Below the pieces are notes generated by a model. It was given only the letters and a program-made list of their open reading frames with translations, was not told the origin of the DNA and searched no databases. Both the position numbers and the translations under genes were made by a program. Of a DNA stretch of 64,000 nt, positions 26,266 to 35,665 are shown one piece after another (positions within the stretch are counted from its first letter, which is position 1; each line of letters starts with the position of its first letter). The stretch is from Brassicibacter mesophilus (GTDB lineage: Bacteria; Bacillota; Clostridia; Tissierellales; Proteiniboraceae): NCBI RefSeq assembly GCF_050433385.1, contig NZ_JBNPXI010000021.1:1-64000 (forward strand). The letters are read 5' to 3'.

Positions 26266-26301
26266 TAAAGCATACACCTCCATTGTATTATGCCTCATAC
26301 T

Positions 26302-26330
26302 TAATTATATGTTAAAACTAGATTAAGTGT
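26302..26330 (-). promoter_or_regulatory. Mother-cell sigma-like promoter of sigK
   Basis: On the minus strand AC (26330), a 17-base spacer, then CATATAATTA starting at 26311, about 45 bp before the sigK ATG. It matches the SigE/SigK -10 (CATA) and spacing range. sigK is switched on by SigE and by itself in other spore formers. Confidence 0.45.
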
Positions 26331-26359
26331 GCACGTACTTTTCTGCTTTATTATAAAAT

Positions 26360-28024
26360 TTATTTATGCTTTTCAATGTCGTATATTATTTTTGCTATTT
26401 GTTCAAATATAGGTGCAGCAGATCTACTACCAGAATGTCCTCCTTCCATAAAAACTGTCACTACATATTTCGGTTCTTTCTTTGGAAAATATCCTGCAAA
26501 CCAACCATGTACTGTCTTTTTTTGGTTCAAAATAGCCTGAGCTGATCCTGTTTTACCTGCACCTCCACCTATATCATCTATTGAAATGTTTCTAGCAGTT
26601 CCCTTTTCAACAACATCCTCTAAATATATCTTTATTCTTTTACATATATTCTCAGGAAAAGCTCTATAACTATCTTCTCTATTTATTTTCTTTACTAGTC
26701 TACCTTGATCAGTCACAATGCTATCTACAATACTTAAATCTTTCCAAATGCCATCATTGACAATAATCATCATCATGTTTGTAATTTGAATAGGTGTAGT
26801 CTCTATATTGCCTTGTCCAATGGAAATATTGCCTATAGCAGGGCCTAGCAGCTCATCGTCCTTAGGTAAATTGCCCTCAGCCTCTAGTAATCCGATTTCT
26901 ATTGTTGAGCCAAAACCTATCCTTTTAGCAGTCTCAATAATCTTTTTTGCTCCAATTCTCTTCCCCAATTGAATAAATGCAGAGTTACATGAATCATAAA
27001 AAGCCTGTTCAATATCAATCTCTCCATGACCTTCTTCTTTATTGCATCCAATTGTGACAGTCCCAACAGTTTCATAACCATTACATACAAACTTTTCATC
27101 CTCATTTATCATGTTATTCTCAAGTGCAGATAATAAAACTACAATTTTAAATATTGAACCTGGTGGGTAAGATAGTTCAGTAGCTCTATTATATAGTTCC
27201 ATCTTTTTACTCTCGAAGTAATTATCTACATTCGTTAAATCTATATTAGGCCTGCTTGCCATAGCGATAATATCTCCACTACTGACATCAGCTACTACAA
27301 CAGCTCCATTTTTTTCATCTTTATCTAGGATATTTTCAACTGCTTTTTGTATTTCATAATCTATAGTAAGTTTTACACTATTTGACTTTGAAGTCCTCTG
27401 TTTTGATACTTCTGAAACATCCATGCCTGGGATCAACCTTTGTTTTCCATCAATAGCAACAGTCAATAACCCATATTTACTGTCTTGTTTGAATATATCA
27501 TCATATCTTTTCTCAATTCCACTTATGCCCATATTATCACTTTCATTCACATATCCAATAACATGAGACAAAATATTATTTTCATCATACCTATTCTCTT
27601 TATCAATCAAAATAGCACCATTAATTGAAATCTTATTTAAGCTAGTTTTCTCTTCTAACATAATCTCTGCAGTTGTTCCAGCTGTATCTAATATTCTCTT
27701 AAGCTCTAAATCTGTATAACCTGTCAAATCCTTTATCTCTTTTAGACTTTTTTCATCGTTTTTTACTGTATCTTTAAATAGCAATAATGCTTTATTATGT
27801 TTTCTATTGGTCAATCTTACTAAATTTCTATCAAAAATAATTCCTCTAGGTGGTGCAACTCTAACTTCTTTTACATGCTGTTTTAGTACTGCAGCTCTAT
27901 ATTCACTATTCTTAACTATCTGTATCCAAAACAACCTTATCATTAACAGCATGAAAATAAGGAAAGAAATATAAACAAAAACATTAGCTCTTTTCAGTAT
28001 TTTTTTATCTTGAAAACTTTTCAT
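26360..28024 (-). CDS. Class B penicillin-binding protein (PbpI/YrrR-like transpeptidase)
   Basis: This 554-residue protein has one N-terminal membrane helix (about 13-33), a dimerisation region with VRVAPPRGIIFDRN, and a transpeptidase domain with SIFK (active Ser, in SYPPGSIFKIV), SCNSAF (SxN) and KTGSAQ (KTG). It cross-links peptidoglycan outside the membrane. Its position after udk matches yrrR (pbpI) in B. subtilis, downstream of the yrrL-udk operon. It lies next to sigK, so a sporulation role is possible but no SigK-like promoter was found. Confidence 0.9.
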   Translation of the reverse strand: MKSFQDKKILKRANVFVYISFLIFMLLMIRLFWIQIVKNSEYRAAVLKQHVKEVRVAPPRGIIFDRNLVRLTNRKHNKALLLFKDTVKNDEKSLKEIKDLTGYTDLELKRILDTAGTTAEIMLEEKTSLNKISINGAILIDKENRYDENNILSHVIGYVNESDNMGISGIEKRYDDIFKQDSKYGLLTVAIDGKQRLIPGMDVSEVSKQRTSKSNSVKLTIDYEIQKAVENILDKDEKNGAVVVADVSSGDIIAMASRPNIDLTNVDNYFESKKMELYNRATELSYPPGSIFKIVVLLSALENNMINEDEKFVCNGYETVGTVTIGCNKEEGHGEIDIEQAFYDSCNSAFIQLGKRIGAKKIIETAKRIGFGSTIEIGLLEAEGNLPKDDELLGPAIGNISIGQGNIETTPIQITNMMMIIVNDGIWKDLSIVDSIVTDQGRLVKKINREDSYRAFPENICKRIKIYLEDVVEKGTARNISIDDIGGGAGKTGSAQAILNQKKTVHGWFAGYFPKKEPKYVVTVFMEGGHSGSRSAAPIFEQIAKIIYDIEKHK

Positions 28025-28094
28025 AGAAAAACCCCCATCTAAGTCTTTAATATGATTATTTCCAACTTATAATGGAGGTATAATTGTAGTTTTA

Positions 28095-28730
28095 TTAAAT
28101 TTTCATGGAAATAATTGATTTTACCTTTGTAACCATCAAATCAATTGCAACTTTGTTATATCCGCCTTCAGGAATAATGATATCGGCATATTTTTTACTC
28201 GGCTCTATGAATTGCATGTGAGCTGGTCTAACAGTAGTCAAATATTGTTCTATAATAGAGTCTAATGTTCTTCCTCTTTCTTTGATATCCCTTATTATTC
28301 TTCTGATTATTCTTACATCTGAATCAGTATCTACAAATATCTTGATGTCCAATAACTCTCTGATTCTTTCATCATCAAGTAATAGAATTCCCTCAAGGAT
28401 TATTATATCCTTTGGAAAAACTGTTTCAGTTTCTTTTCTTCTATTATGAACTTCAAAATCATAAATTGGTTTATTAATCGATTGTCCAGACATAAGTGCT
28501 TTTAAGTGTTCAATAAGTAAATCATTATCAAATGCAAAGGGATGATCATAGTTTGTCTTTATTCTATCCTCAAAGGATAAATGACTCTGTTCTTTATAAT
28601 ATGAGTCCTGTTCAATTATAACAATATTTTTTTCTGGTAGCGAGCAAAATATTTCTTGTGCTACTGTACTTTTACCAGAACCGGTTCCCCCAGTTATGCC
28701 GATTAAAATTGGTCTGTTCAAAATTATCAT
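28095..28730 (-). CDS. udk: Uridine kinase
   Basis: This 211-residue P-loop kinase has GITGGTGSGKST (Walker A, about 12-23), EQDSYYKEQS, and the uridine-binding NYDHPFAFDND and RDIKERGRTLDSIIEQY segments. It phosphorylates uridine/cytidine for salvage in the cytoplasm. It overlaps the stop of the U32 peptidase gene by 4 bases, so translation is coupled. It is operonic with mltG, the O-methyltransferase and U32, in the same order as in B. subtilis. Confidence 0.93.
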   Translation of the reverse strand: MIILNRPILIGITGGTGSGKSTVAQEIFCSLPEKNIVIIEQDSYYKEQSHLSFEDRIKTNYDHPFAFDNDLLIEHLKALMSGQSINKPIYDFEVHNRRKETETVFPKDIIILEGILLLDDERIRELLDIKIFVDTDSDVRIIRRIIRDIKERGRTLDSIIEQYLTTVRPAHMQFIEPSKKYADIIIPEGGYNKVAIDLMVTKVKSIISMKI

Positions 28731-29956
28731 TCCTTTCTAGGTTTTCTTATCATGTCCCAAGTGCCAACAGGTTTGTTCATTTTGATCCTAATTTTTTGCT
28801 GAGCATGAGGTGCTACCTCTATTTCGTTACCTTTATCATCCCACATTCTCTCAACCTTTTGAGTAAAATGCTCTTTATTAGGTCCAAAAACTTCTATTTC
28901 GTCTCCTAGAAAAATTCTATTTCTTTGTTCAACAGTTGCAATTGAAGTTTCTACATCATAGTCAAGTATTAACCCAACAAAATCATAAGTTCTGATGTAT
29001 GAACTACTTGTATACAGTTGTTCATTACCACTAGGCTTTCCAAAATAAAAACCTGTTGTAAAATCTCTATAGCTTGCTTTTTTTATTTCATCTAACCATT
29101 TATCATTATAAACATAATTTTTAGGGTCGGCAAGATATTTATCTATTGCCATACGATAAGATCTGATAACTGTCGCAACATAATAAGGACTTTTCATTCT
29201 TCCTTCAATCTTAAAGCTTGCTATTCCAGCCTCAATTAGTTCAGGTATATGCTGTAACATACATAAATCTTTTGAGTTGAATATATATGTGCCTTTTTCA
29301 TCTTCATAAACTGGATAATATTCTCCAGGTCTTTTTTCTTCCATAAGATAGTACTCCCATCTACATGATTGAGCACACTCACCTCTATTTGCATCTCTAT
29401 GCACCATATAGTTGCTTAGTAAACATCTACCTGAATAAGATATACACATTGCTCCATGAACAAACGCTTCTATTTCTAATTCATCAGAAGTATTATCAAT
29501 TATTTCTTTAATTTCATTAAGTGAAAGCTCCCTTGCTACAACTATTCTTTTCACTCCTTGTTTATGCCAGAAATTCGCAGTAGGATAGTTAGTAGTATTA
29601 GCTTGAGTACTGAGGTGTATTTCCATGCCAGGTATTACATCTTTTACTATTGAAAATACTCCTGGATCTGAAACTATTACTGCATCTACTCCAATTTTAT
29701 CTAGCTTTTCTAGGTATTCAGGTAAGCCAGTTAAATCTTCATTGTGTGGAATAATATTAAGTGTTACGTACACTTTCTTACCTCTAGAGTGTGCAAAATC
29801 TAAGCCTAAGTTTATTTCTTCTATAGTAAAATTTTTAGCTGCTGCCCTTAATCCAAATTCTTCGCCACCTAAATATACAGCATCTGCTCCATATGTTATA
29901 GCCATCTTCAATTTTTCTAGGTCTCCTGCTGGTGCTAATAGTTCTGGTCTATTCAT
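28727..29956 (-). CDS. Peptidase U32 family protein
   Basis: This 409-residue protein begins ELLAPAGDLEKLKMAITYGADAVYLGGEEFGLRAAA, the TIM-barrel start of U32 proteins, and has the family signature EAFVHGAMCISYSGRCLLSNY with Cys-rich CAQSCRWEY. The C-terminal small beta domain is present. Members (RlhA, YrrN/YrrO-like, TrhP) act in RNA hydroxylation rather than proteolysis: RlhA/TrhP introduce hydroxyl groups into rRNA/tRNA. Here one gene stands where B. subtilis has the yrrN-yrrO pair. Its stop overlaps the udk start. Confidence 0.9.
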   Translation of the reverse strand: MNRPELLAPAGDLEKLKMAITYGADAVYLGGEEFGLRAAAKNFTIEEINLGLDFAHSRGKKVYVTLNIIPHNEDLTGLPEYLEKLDKIGVDAVIVSDPGVFSIVKDVIPGMEIHLSTQANTTNYPTANFWHKQGVKRIVVARELSLNEIKEIIDNTSDELEIEAFVHGAMCISYSGRCLLSNYMVHRDANRGECAQSCRWEYYLMEEKRPGEYYPVYEDEKGTYIFNSKDLCMLQHIPELIEAGIASFKIEGRMKSPYYVATVIRSYRMAIDKYLADPKNYVYNDKWLDEIKKASYRDFTTGFYFGKPSGNEQLYTSSSYIRTYDFVGLILDYDVETSIATVEQRNRIFLGDEIEVFGPNKEHFTQKVERMWDDKGNEIEVAPHAQQKIRIKMNKPVGTWDMIRKPRKE

Positions 29957-30612
29957 TACTTTACTACCTCCTTCTTATATGTTAGTGCAACACCATCCCC
30001 AATTGGTATAATGCATGATTCGAAACTTTCGTTATTGCAAATATAGTCTAAGTATTCTCTCATTCTTTTCACAATAGTTTTCTTACGTCGAATTACTAAA
30101 TCATCACTTGCTACCATTCCCTTAAAAAGAACATTGTCAGATACAATTATGCCATTATCAGCTAGATTGCCTATACAATAGGAAAAAAACTCTAAGTATT
30201 TACCTTTTGCAGCATCTAAAAATATAAAGTCAAAGCTATCTTTAATATCTGGCAGTATCTCTTCTGCGTCTCCTCGAACTATTTTTATTCTTTCAGATAG
30301 TCCATTCTTTTCAATATTTTCCTGAGCTATATTTATCATATCTTCACGACGTTCAATAGTTAATATCTGGCCATTTTCTTCCATGGCTTTAGCCATTAAA
30401 CTCGCTGAATAGCCTATAGCTGTTCCAATTTCCAATATTTTTTTAGGCTTTTTTATGTTAATTAGTACTTTTAGAAATTGAGCTACCTCAGGGTGAACTA
30501 TTGGAACATGGTTTTGCAACGCATATTCCTCCATTTCTAATAAATGACCTTGTCTTTCAGGTATTACTTTTCTAATATAATCTTCTATATATGGTTCAGT
30601 AATATTACTCAA
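29956..30612 (-). CDS. O-methyltransferase family 3 (YrrM-like)
   Basis: This 218-residue protein has KILEIGTAIGYSASLMAKA (motif I), a catechol-O-methyltransferase-like fold with DFIFLDAAKGKY, and the SDNVLFKGMVA strand. YrrM is a TrmR-type methyltransferase of tRNA 5-hydroxyuridine in B. subtilis, fitting a partnership with the U32 gene downstream, which makes ho5U. The start is TTG at 30612 with AAGGAGAGATTTGTA upstream. The gene's last base abuts the start of the U32 gene. Confidence 0.9.
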   Translation of the reverse strand: MSNITEPYIEDYIRKVIPERQGHLLEMEEYALQNHVPIVHPEVAQFLKVLINIKKPKKILEIGTAIGYSASLMAKAMEENGQILTIERREDMINIAQENIEKNGLSERIKIVRGDAEEILPDIKDSFDFIFLDAAKGKYLEFFSYCIGNLADNGIIVSDNVLFKGMVASDDLVIRRKKTIVKRMREYLDYICNNESFESCIIPIGDGVALTYKKEVVK

Positions 30613-30703
30613 TACAAATCTCTCCTTATCATGACTCAGTGCATAAATAATACGTGGTTCATCCCCCCACGTATTATTTTAACCTTAATGCATAGCTTAA
30701 ATT

Positions 30704-31765
30704 CTAATTCCTGATTTTATTCTTAGCATTCAAATGCTCTTGATACGTCCTGGTAAATGTATGCGTCCCGTCCCCATTTGCAACAAAAAACAAATAATCA
30801 GTATCCTCTGGATCAACCGCAGCTTGTATTGACTTAACTCCAGGAGAAGCTATTGGTCCTGGGGGCAACCCTTTGTGTAAGTACGTATTATATTCTGACT
30901 TAATTCTAGTATCACTTTCGGTTAAGTTTTCTTTTCTTTCCCCTAGTATATATTGAACAGTTGCACAGGATTCTAGTTTCTGACCCTTTTTAATTCTGTT
31001 ATGAAACACACCAGATATTAAAGCTCTCTCCTCATCAACCATTCCTTCTCTTTCTATAATTGATGCAAGAGTAATCACGTGATTAATGTCCATGTTTAAA
31101 CCATAAGCTTTATTTCTTATATCATCAGTGTATATGCTTTCAAATTTATTTAACATTTTTCTAATTACATCTTCTTCTTTTACATCGATATATACTTCAT
31201 AGGTATCAGGATATAGGTATCCTTCAAGAGAATGATCTGAGGGAACTTCCTTTAAGAAATCATATTCAGAAGAAAAATTAGAAGCCTTTGAGCATAGTTC
31301 TAAAAACCTTTCTTTATCTATAATTCCTTTTTTTTCAAGTCTATCAGCTATTTGTTTTAGTTCAAAACCTTCTGGAATTGTAAATATAATAGTGTCTTTG
31401 CTAATACCACCTTCTACTAACTTGTCCATTATCTCTCGCTGCGACATTCCACTAGAAAGAATATATTTGCCTGCTTTATACCTTCCTTCTTTATCTTCCA
31501 TTTTTGAAACAAACCTAAATACATATTCATTTTTAATCAAGTTATTTTGTTTTAAAAGCTGAGCAATAGATGAAGTTGAACTTCCTTTTGGAATTTCAAT
31601 AGATTTTTCTTCAATATTCTCATGTGAAACAGGCATTAGTTGGTCATTAATATAATATTTTATCCCTATCACACTAGTGACTAAGATAATCACTATGATA
31701 ATAAATATGCTTCTATATCTCTTCCTGCCATTTTTCTTATTATTGTTAGGAAGGGTTTGAGTCAT
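30704..31765 (-). CDS. mltG: Endolytic murein transglycosylase MltG
   Basis: This 353-residue protein has a cytoplasmic basic tail, one membrane helix (about 20-42), a LysM-like part (EIPKGSSTSSIAQLLKQ), and the YceG domain with HVITLASIIEREG (the catalytic Glu is the one in ER) and KGLPPGPIASPG. It cuts nascent glycan strands at the membrane and sets their length. It is the first gene of the mltG-O-methyltransferase-U32-udk operon. AAAGGGGGAAGTTTT-ATG is the ribosome site. Confidence 0.92.
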   Translation of the reverse strand: MTQTLPNNNKKNGRKRYRSIFIIIVIILVTSVIGIKYYINDQLMPVSHENIEEKSIEIPKGSSTSSIAQLLKQNNLIKNEYVFRFVSKMEDKEGRYKAGKYILSSGMSQREIMDKLVEGGISKDTIIFTIPEGFELKQIADRLEKKGIIDKERFLELCSKASNFSSEYDFLKEVPSDHSLEGYLYPDTYEVYIDVKEEDVIRKMLNKFESIYTDDIRNKAYGLNMDINHVITLASIIEREGMVDEERALISGVFHNRIKKGQKLESCATVQYILGERKENLTESDTRIKSEYNTYLHKGLPPGPIASPGVKSIQAAVDPEDTDYLFFVANGDGTHTFTRTYQEHLNAKNKIRN

Positions 31766-31891
31766 AAAACTTCCCCCTTTTTAAACCGTTTCTTAAATTA
31801 TACAATAATTAATCTTTTTATTACAAGAAATATATAACAAATTCCAACATTTTATTATTTTAATTTATGATTACAATTTATTAGTAAAAAC

Positions 31892-31920
31892 AAAAAGCTT
31901 TAAATTGTTTAAAGCTTTTG
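31892..31920 (-). terminator. Terminator of the QueT-like transporter gene
   Basis: Hairpin AAAAGCTTTAAA / TTTAAAGCTTTT with a 3-base loop, 8 bp after the stop at 31928. The T-run is inside the stem. Confidence 0.75.
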
Positions 31921-31927
31921 TTTTATA

Positions 31928-32410
31928 TTAAATATTGGATTTTAATTTTATTCGTTTATATGCGTATAGTACTATATGACCAAAAATACCTACTGCCACT
32001 AATTCACCAGCTGCTATTCCAGCTACTGTAGGCCAATATGGTATTTTAATAAAGTATGATACCCAAATAGATACAATTAGACCATTTAAAATAACTGGCG
32101 GTATTATACCAAGCCATTTGTTAGGCATTTTGCTAGTTAAATATGCTGATATTAATGTAACTAGACTCCCAGCTACAACATCTATTAGTCCAAATCCCGA
32201 TGTAAATGTTAAAACTAAATTCGCTAGTAAGCAACCAATAAAAACACCAGGTATTGCTGCAGATTCAATTAAAGGAAGTAAGACCAATGCCTCAGCAATT
32301 CTAACTTGGACAGGTCCAAATGCCAATTGACCAAGTGGAATCTCTAATACAACTAAAATTACATATATAGCCGCTATTACACTAGCCTTTGTTAAGTACC
32401 TTGTATTCAT
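31928..32410 (-). CDS. QueT-family transporter (queuosine precursor)
   Basis: This 160-residue integral membrane protein has about 5 hydrophobic segments and the QueT/DUF988 core LGQLAFGPVQVRIAEALVLLPLIE. QueT proteins are the S component of ECF transporters for preQ-type queuosine precursors. GGAGGATAAG-ATG supports the start. No preQ1 riboswitch was seen upstream, where the terminator of the RNase J gene lies. The ECF energising module is not in the window. Confidence 0.8.
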   Translation of the reverse strand: MNTRYLTKASVIAAIYVILVVLEIPLGQLAFGPVQVRIAEALVLLPLIESAAIPGVFIGCLLANLVLTFTSGFGLIDVVAGSLVTLISAYLTSKMPNKWLGIIPPVILNGLIVSIWVSYFIKIPYWPTVAGIAAGELVAVGIFGHIVLYAYKRIKLKSNI

Positions 32411-32458
32411 CCTTATCCTCCGCTCATTAAGTATAACTTATTACTTTATAACTTAGAA

Positions 32459-32488
32459 TATAAAGTCGTAGAAGTTCTACGACTTTAT
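32459..32488 (-). terminator. Terminator of the RNase J gene
   Basis: Near-perfect palindrome AAAGTCGTAG-AACTT-CTACGACTTT overlapping the stop region of the RNase J gene. Confidence 0.7.
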
Positions 32489-34152
32489 ACTTCCATTATA
32501 ATCGGCAATATCATAGGATTTCTTTTAATCTTCTCATATAAGAAATTCCTTAGAGCATCTTTTATGCTTGATTTTAATGTTGCCCAATCAGTTATTTTAT
32601 TTTTCTCGCATTCAACCAATACTTCTCTTACAACTTTTCTAGCCTCTTCCATCAAGTCTTCAGATTCTCTTACATAAACAAATCCTCTAGATACTATATC
32701 CGGGCCAGCTACCACTAATCCATCTTGCTTACTTATTGTAACAACAACTACTATTAATCCATCTTCCGAAAGATGCTTTCTATCTCTTAAAACAATATTT
32801 CCTACGTCTCCTACTCCAAGTCCATCTACTAAGATGTTACCTGAAGGCACACATTGTCCGAAATTCCCACTATCCTTGGTGAATTCAATACTACAGCCAT
32901 TTTCAGCTATGAAAATATTCTCTTTTGGCATTCCAATATCTTGTGCAAGTTGTGCATGTTGTTTTAAATGTCGATATTCACCATGTACAGGAATAAAAAA
33001 TTTTGGTTTTAATAGGTTATGCATAAGTTTTAACTCTTCTTGACACGCATGTCCTGATACATGCACATCGGCTAAAGCTTCATATATTACATCTGCACCT
33101 TTCTTGAAAAGCTGATTTATCACTTTAGACACGGTCTTTTCATTTCCTGGTATAGGAGTGGCAGATATAATAACTAAATCACCAGGCATCAGTTCCATCT
33201 TTCTATGGTCTGAAGATGCAATTCTAGCTAGTGCAGACATTGGCTCTCCCTGACTTCCCGTTGTTATTACTACTATTTTATTATCAGGATATTTACCCAT
33301 ATCATTAATATCAATTAAAGTTCCTTCTGGTATGTTTAAGTAGCCTAACTCAGTAGCTACGTTTACTACATTAACCATACTTCTACCTGACACTACAACC
33401 TTTCTATTAAACAATAAAGCTGCATTAACGATTTGCTGAACCCTATGGATATTAGAGGCAAAGGTTGCTACAATAATTCTCTGCTTAGCTGTCATAAATA
33501 TATCATTAAATGTATCTCCAACAGTACTTTCTGACATAGTATAACCAGGTCTTTCAACATTTGTGCTATCTGCTAATAGAACTAGTACTCCTTTGTTCCC
33601 TAATTCAGCAAATTTATGGAAATCCATAACTTCACCATTAATAGGAGTGTAGTCTATCTTAAAGTCACCTGTATGAACTATAGTTCCTACAGGCGTATGG
33701 ATAGCTATAGCTACTGAATCAGGTATACTATGACTTGTTCGGATAAACTCAAGATTAAATTCACCTATTTTTATGTTCTGAGAAGGCTTAATAACATTTA
33801 GAGTAGCATTTTTTATATCATGCTCCTTAAACTTATATTCAACTAAACCTAATGTAAGCTTTGTACCATAGATTGGTACATTGAGCTTTTTCAAAACATA
33901 CGGCAACGCTCCTATGTGATCCTCATGTCCATGAGTAAGGATAATACCTTTTACTTTATCACGATTTTTTAATAGATAAGTTACATCAGGTATAACAACA
34001 TCTATTCCAAGCATTTCATCCTCAGGGAAAATAAGTCCACAATCAATTACTATTATCTCATCATTATACTCGATAACAGTAATATTCTTTCCGATTTCAT
34101 ATAATCCACCTAGTGGAATAATTTTTAGTTTTGATGCTTTTTTAGACACCAT
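32485..34152 (-). CDS. rnj: Ribonuclease J
   Basis: This is 555 residues from the ATG at 34152 (AAGGAGAGTGAT upstream; an ATG at 34176 is weaker). The metallo-beta-lactamase motif TH-GHEDHIGALPYV (about residue 71), PVHGEYRHLKQH, and the beta-CASP motifs HSIPDS and GSQGEP place it in RNase J, the 5'-exo/endoribonuclease of mRNA decay and rRNA maturation. Whether it is the J1 or J2 paralogue cannot be told. It is cytoplasmic. Confidence 0.95.
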   Translation of the reverse strand: MVSKKASKLKIIPLGGLYEIGKNITVIEYNDEIIVIDCGLIFPEDEMLGIDVVIPDVTYLLKNRDKVKGIILTHGHEDHIGALPYVLKKLNVPIYGTKLTLGLVEYKFKEHDIKNATLNVIKPSQNIKIGEFNLEFIRTSHSIPDSVAIAIHTPVGTIVHTGDFKIDYTPINGEVMDFHKFAELGNKGVLVLLADSTNVERPGYTMSESTVGDTFNDIFMTAKQRIIVATFASNIHRVQQIVNAALLFNRKVVVSGRSMVNVVNVATELGYLNIPEGTLIDINDMGKYPDNKIVVITTGSQGEPMSALARIASSDHRKMELMPGDLVIISATPIPGNEKTVSKVINQLFKKGADVIYEALADVHVSGHACQEELKLMHNLLKPKFFIPVHGEYRHLKQHAQLAQDIGMPKENIFIAENGCSIEFTKDSGNFGQCVPSGNILVDGLGVGDVGNIVLRDRKHLSEDGLIVVVVTISKQDGLVVAGPDIVSRGFVYVRESEDLMEEARKVVREVLVECEKNKITDWATLKSSIKDALRNFLYEKIKRNPMILPIIMEV

Positions 34153-34410
34153 ATCACTCTCCTTATATTGCTTCATATTTTATTCTATTGAATATTACAA
34201 ATCACGCGCATAACCAATTATTTCTATTATACTTTATTTAAGTAAACTATTCAATAATTTACTATATTGCACCTATTATTGTATGTATTACGAATACTTA
34301 TGGTCTTATTTTAACCATAAATATATTAATAATTTATCATAAAAAGAAATATAATTATTTTCATCTTTAATATGTAATATAACAATTTAAGTACTAATTT
34401 AAATTGACAA

Positions 34411-34440
34411 AAAAATAAACCCCTAGGTGGGATTTATTTC
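34411..34440 (-). terminator. Terminator at the end of the Fur-family gene
   Basis: AAATAAACCCC-TAGG-TGGGATTTATTT palindrome that overlaps the stop codon; a T-run on the minus strand follows. Confidence 0.7.
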
Positions 34441-34871
34441 CGACAGTCCTTACAATAACCAAAAAATTTTACACTGTGGTCTACTATCTTAAATTCCCCT
34501 TCTTTTTCTATCTCGTGCTCAAGATTCTCTAGTAAATCTAATTCTACCTCTATCACTTTGCCACAGCTAAGACAGATAAGATGGTGATGCTGATGATCAT
34601 GAGAAGTAGATATCAACTCATACCTACTACATCCATCATTAAAGTTTAGCTTATAGACTATATTAAGTTGTTCAAATAATTGCAGTGTTCTATATACCGT
34701 AGCTAATCCAATCTCCGGATATTTATCTCTAACATCATCATATATTTCTTCTGGACTCAAATGCCTGCCTTGATTTTCTAAAATAACATCAAGAATAACT
34801 CTTCTTTGAGTAGTAAGCTTATATCCCTTTTCCTTAAGTTTAGATTTTAAATTCTCAATGAATTTATCCAT
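34434..34871 (-). CDS. Fur-family metal-dependent repressor (Fur/PerR/Zur type)
   Basis: This 145-residue protein has an N-terminal winged helix (TTQRRVILDVILENQGRHLSPEEIYDDV; LATVYRTLQLFEQL) and the regulatory metal site SHDHQHHHLICLSCGKVIE. The structural zinc CxxC pairs CLSC and CKDC are both present. It binds DNA when loaded with metal. Which metal it senses (Fe, Zn, or peroxide/Mn) cannot be read with certainty. GGTGGGGAA-ATG upstream. It is a separate unit from RNase J. Confidence 0.9.
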   Translation of the reverse strand: MDKFIENLKSKLKEKGYKLTTQRRVILDVILENQGRHLSPEEIYDDVRDKYPEIGLATVYRTLQLFEQLNIVYKLNFNDGCSRYELISTSHDHQHHHLICLSCGKVIEVELDLLENLEHEIEKEGEFKIVDHSVKFFGYCKDCRK

Positions 34872-34965
34872 TTCCCCACCTGCTTTTTACTTTCTATATA
34901 ATAGTCTATAGTTATAGTATGCAAAAGTCAACATTTATGTCAATTATTAATGATCATCAATTCTT

Positions 34966-35223
34966 TTATATGATTTCATCCGCTATTGCTTCATATGCAG
35001 CTACAACATCTTCAAATTCATCTGTATCTTCTATGTTCGCTAATATTAATTCTCCATCTTCATCATATTCCATTCTCAAGATATAAGCTTCTTCCTCATC
35101 TTCGTTAATTGGAAACAATACTGCATATTCATTGTCTTCTACTTCAAATGTAGCTAAAACTTCAAACTCTTTTTCTTCTCCATTGTCATCAATTAATGAA
35201 ATCCTATTTTCTTCACCTGACAT
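34966..35223 (-). CDS. DUF1292-family protein (YrzB-like)
   Basis: This 85-residue, very acidic protein has the family pattern SLIDDNGEEKEFEVLATFEVEDNEYAVLFP and EEAYILRMEYDEDGELILANI. Its function is unknown. It lies between ruvX and a Fur gene, as yrzB follows yrrK in B. subtilis. TAGGAGGGTGTTAAA-ATG supports the start. The short distance to ruvX (about 12 bp) indicates one transcript. Confidence 0.88.
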   Translation of the reverse strand: MSGEENRISLIDDNGEEKEFEVLATFEVEDNEYAVLFPINEDEEEAYILRMEYDEDGELILANIEDTDEFEDVVAAYEAIADEII

Positions 35224-35235
35224 TTTAACACCCTC

Positions 35236-35646
35236 CTACCTTTTTTGTAAATAAGCTTGTAAAATATATGTGGCTGCTACTTTATCAATTACTTCTTTTC
35301 TCTTTGCTCTACTTACATCTGCACTTATCAGAGCTCTCTCTGCAGATACTGTTGTTAATCTTTCATCCTGCATTATTACTTCTAAGCTAAATTTAGCTTT
35401 AAGTTTTTCCACAAATTGAAGTACTTTCTCCCCTTGAGGCCCTATTGTATTATTCATATTTTTAGGCAGTCCTACAACTATTTTTTGAACACTATAATCA
35501 GAAATTATTTGCTCAAGTTCATCAAAGTCATTTTTAATTCCTTTTCTTCTTATGGTGGTAATTCCTTGTGCAGTTATTCCTAAAGGATCGCTCACTGCAA
35601 CACCAATTGTCTTATTACCAACATCTAATCCCATTATCCTTTGCAT
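35236..35646 (-). CDS. ruvX: Putative pre-16S rRNA nuclease (RuvX/YqgF)
   Basis: This 136-residue RNase H-like protein begins with MGLDVGNKTIGVAVSDP (catalytic Asp), has VVGLPKNMNNTIGPQGEKV and DERLTTVSAE, and ends KRKEVIDKVAATYILQAYL. It matures the 5' end of 16S rRNA and may also resolve recombination intermediates. GGAGGCAATATTTT-ATG upstream. It is part of the ireB-ruvX-DUF1292 cluster. Confidence 0.93.
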   Translation of the reverse strand: MQRIMGLDVGNKTIGVAVSDPLGITAQGITTIRRKGIKNDFDELEQIISDYSVQKIVVGLPKNMNNTIGPQGEKVLQFVEKLKAKFSLEVIMQDERLTTVSAERALISADVSRAKRKEVIDKVAATYILQAYLQKR

Positions 35647-35665
35647 AAAATATTGCCTCCATGTA

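Noticed and set aside
29625..30011. 128-codon frame opposite the U32 gene
   Set aside because: Shadow frame without ribosome site; the opposite strand encodes conserved motifs.
32411..32484. preQ1 riboswitch before the QueT-like gene
   Set aside because: The short gap holds only the RNase J terminator and a ribosome site; no preQ1 aptamer sequence was found.
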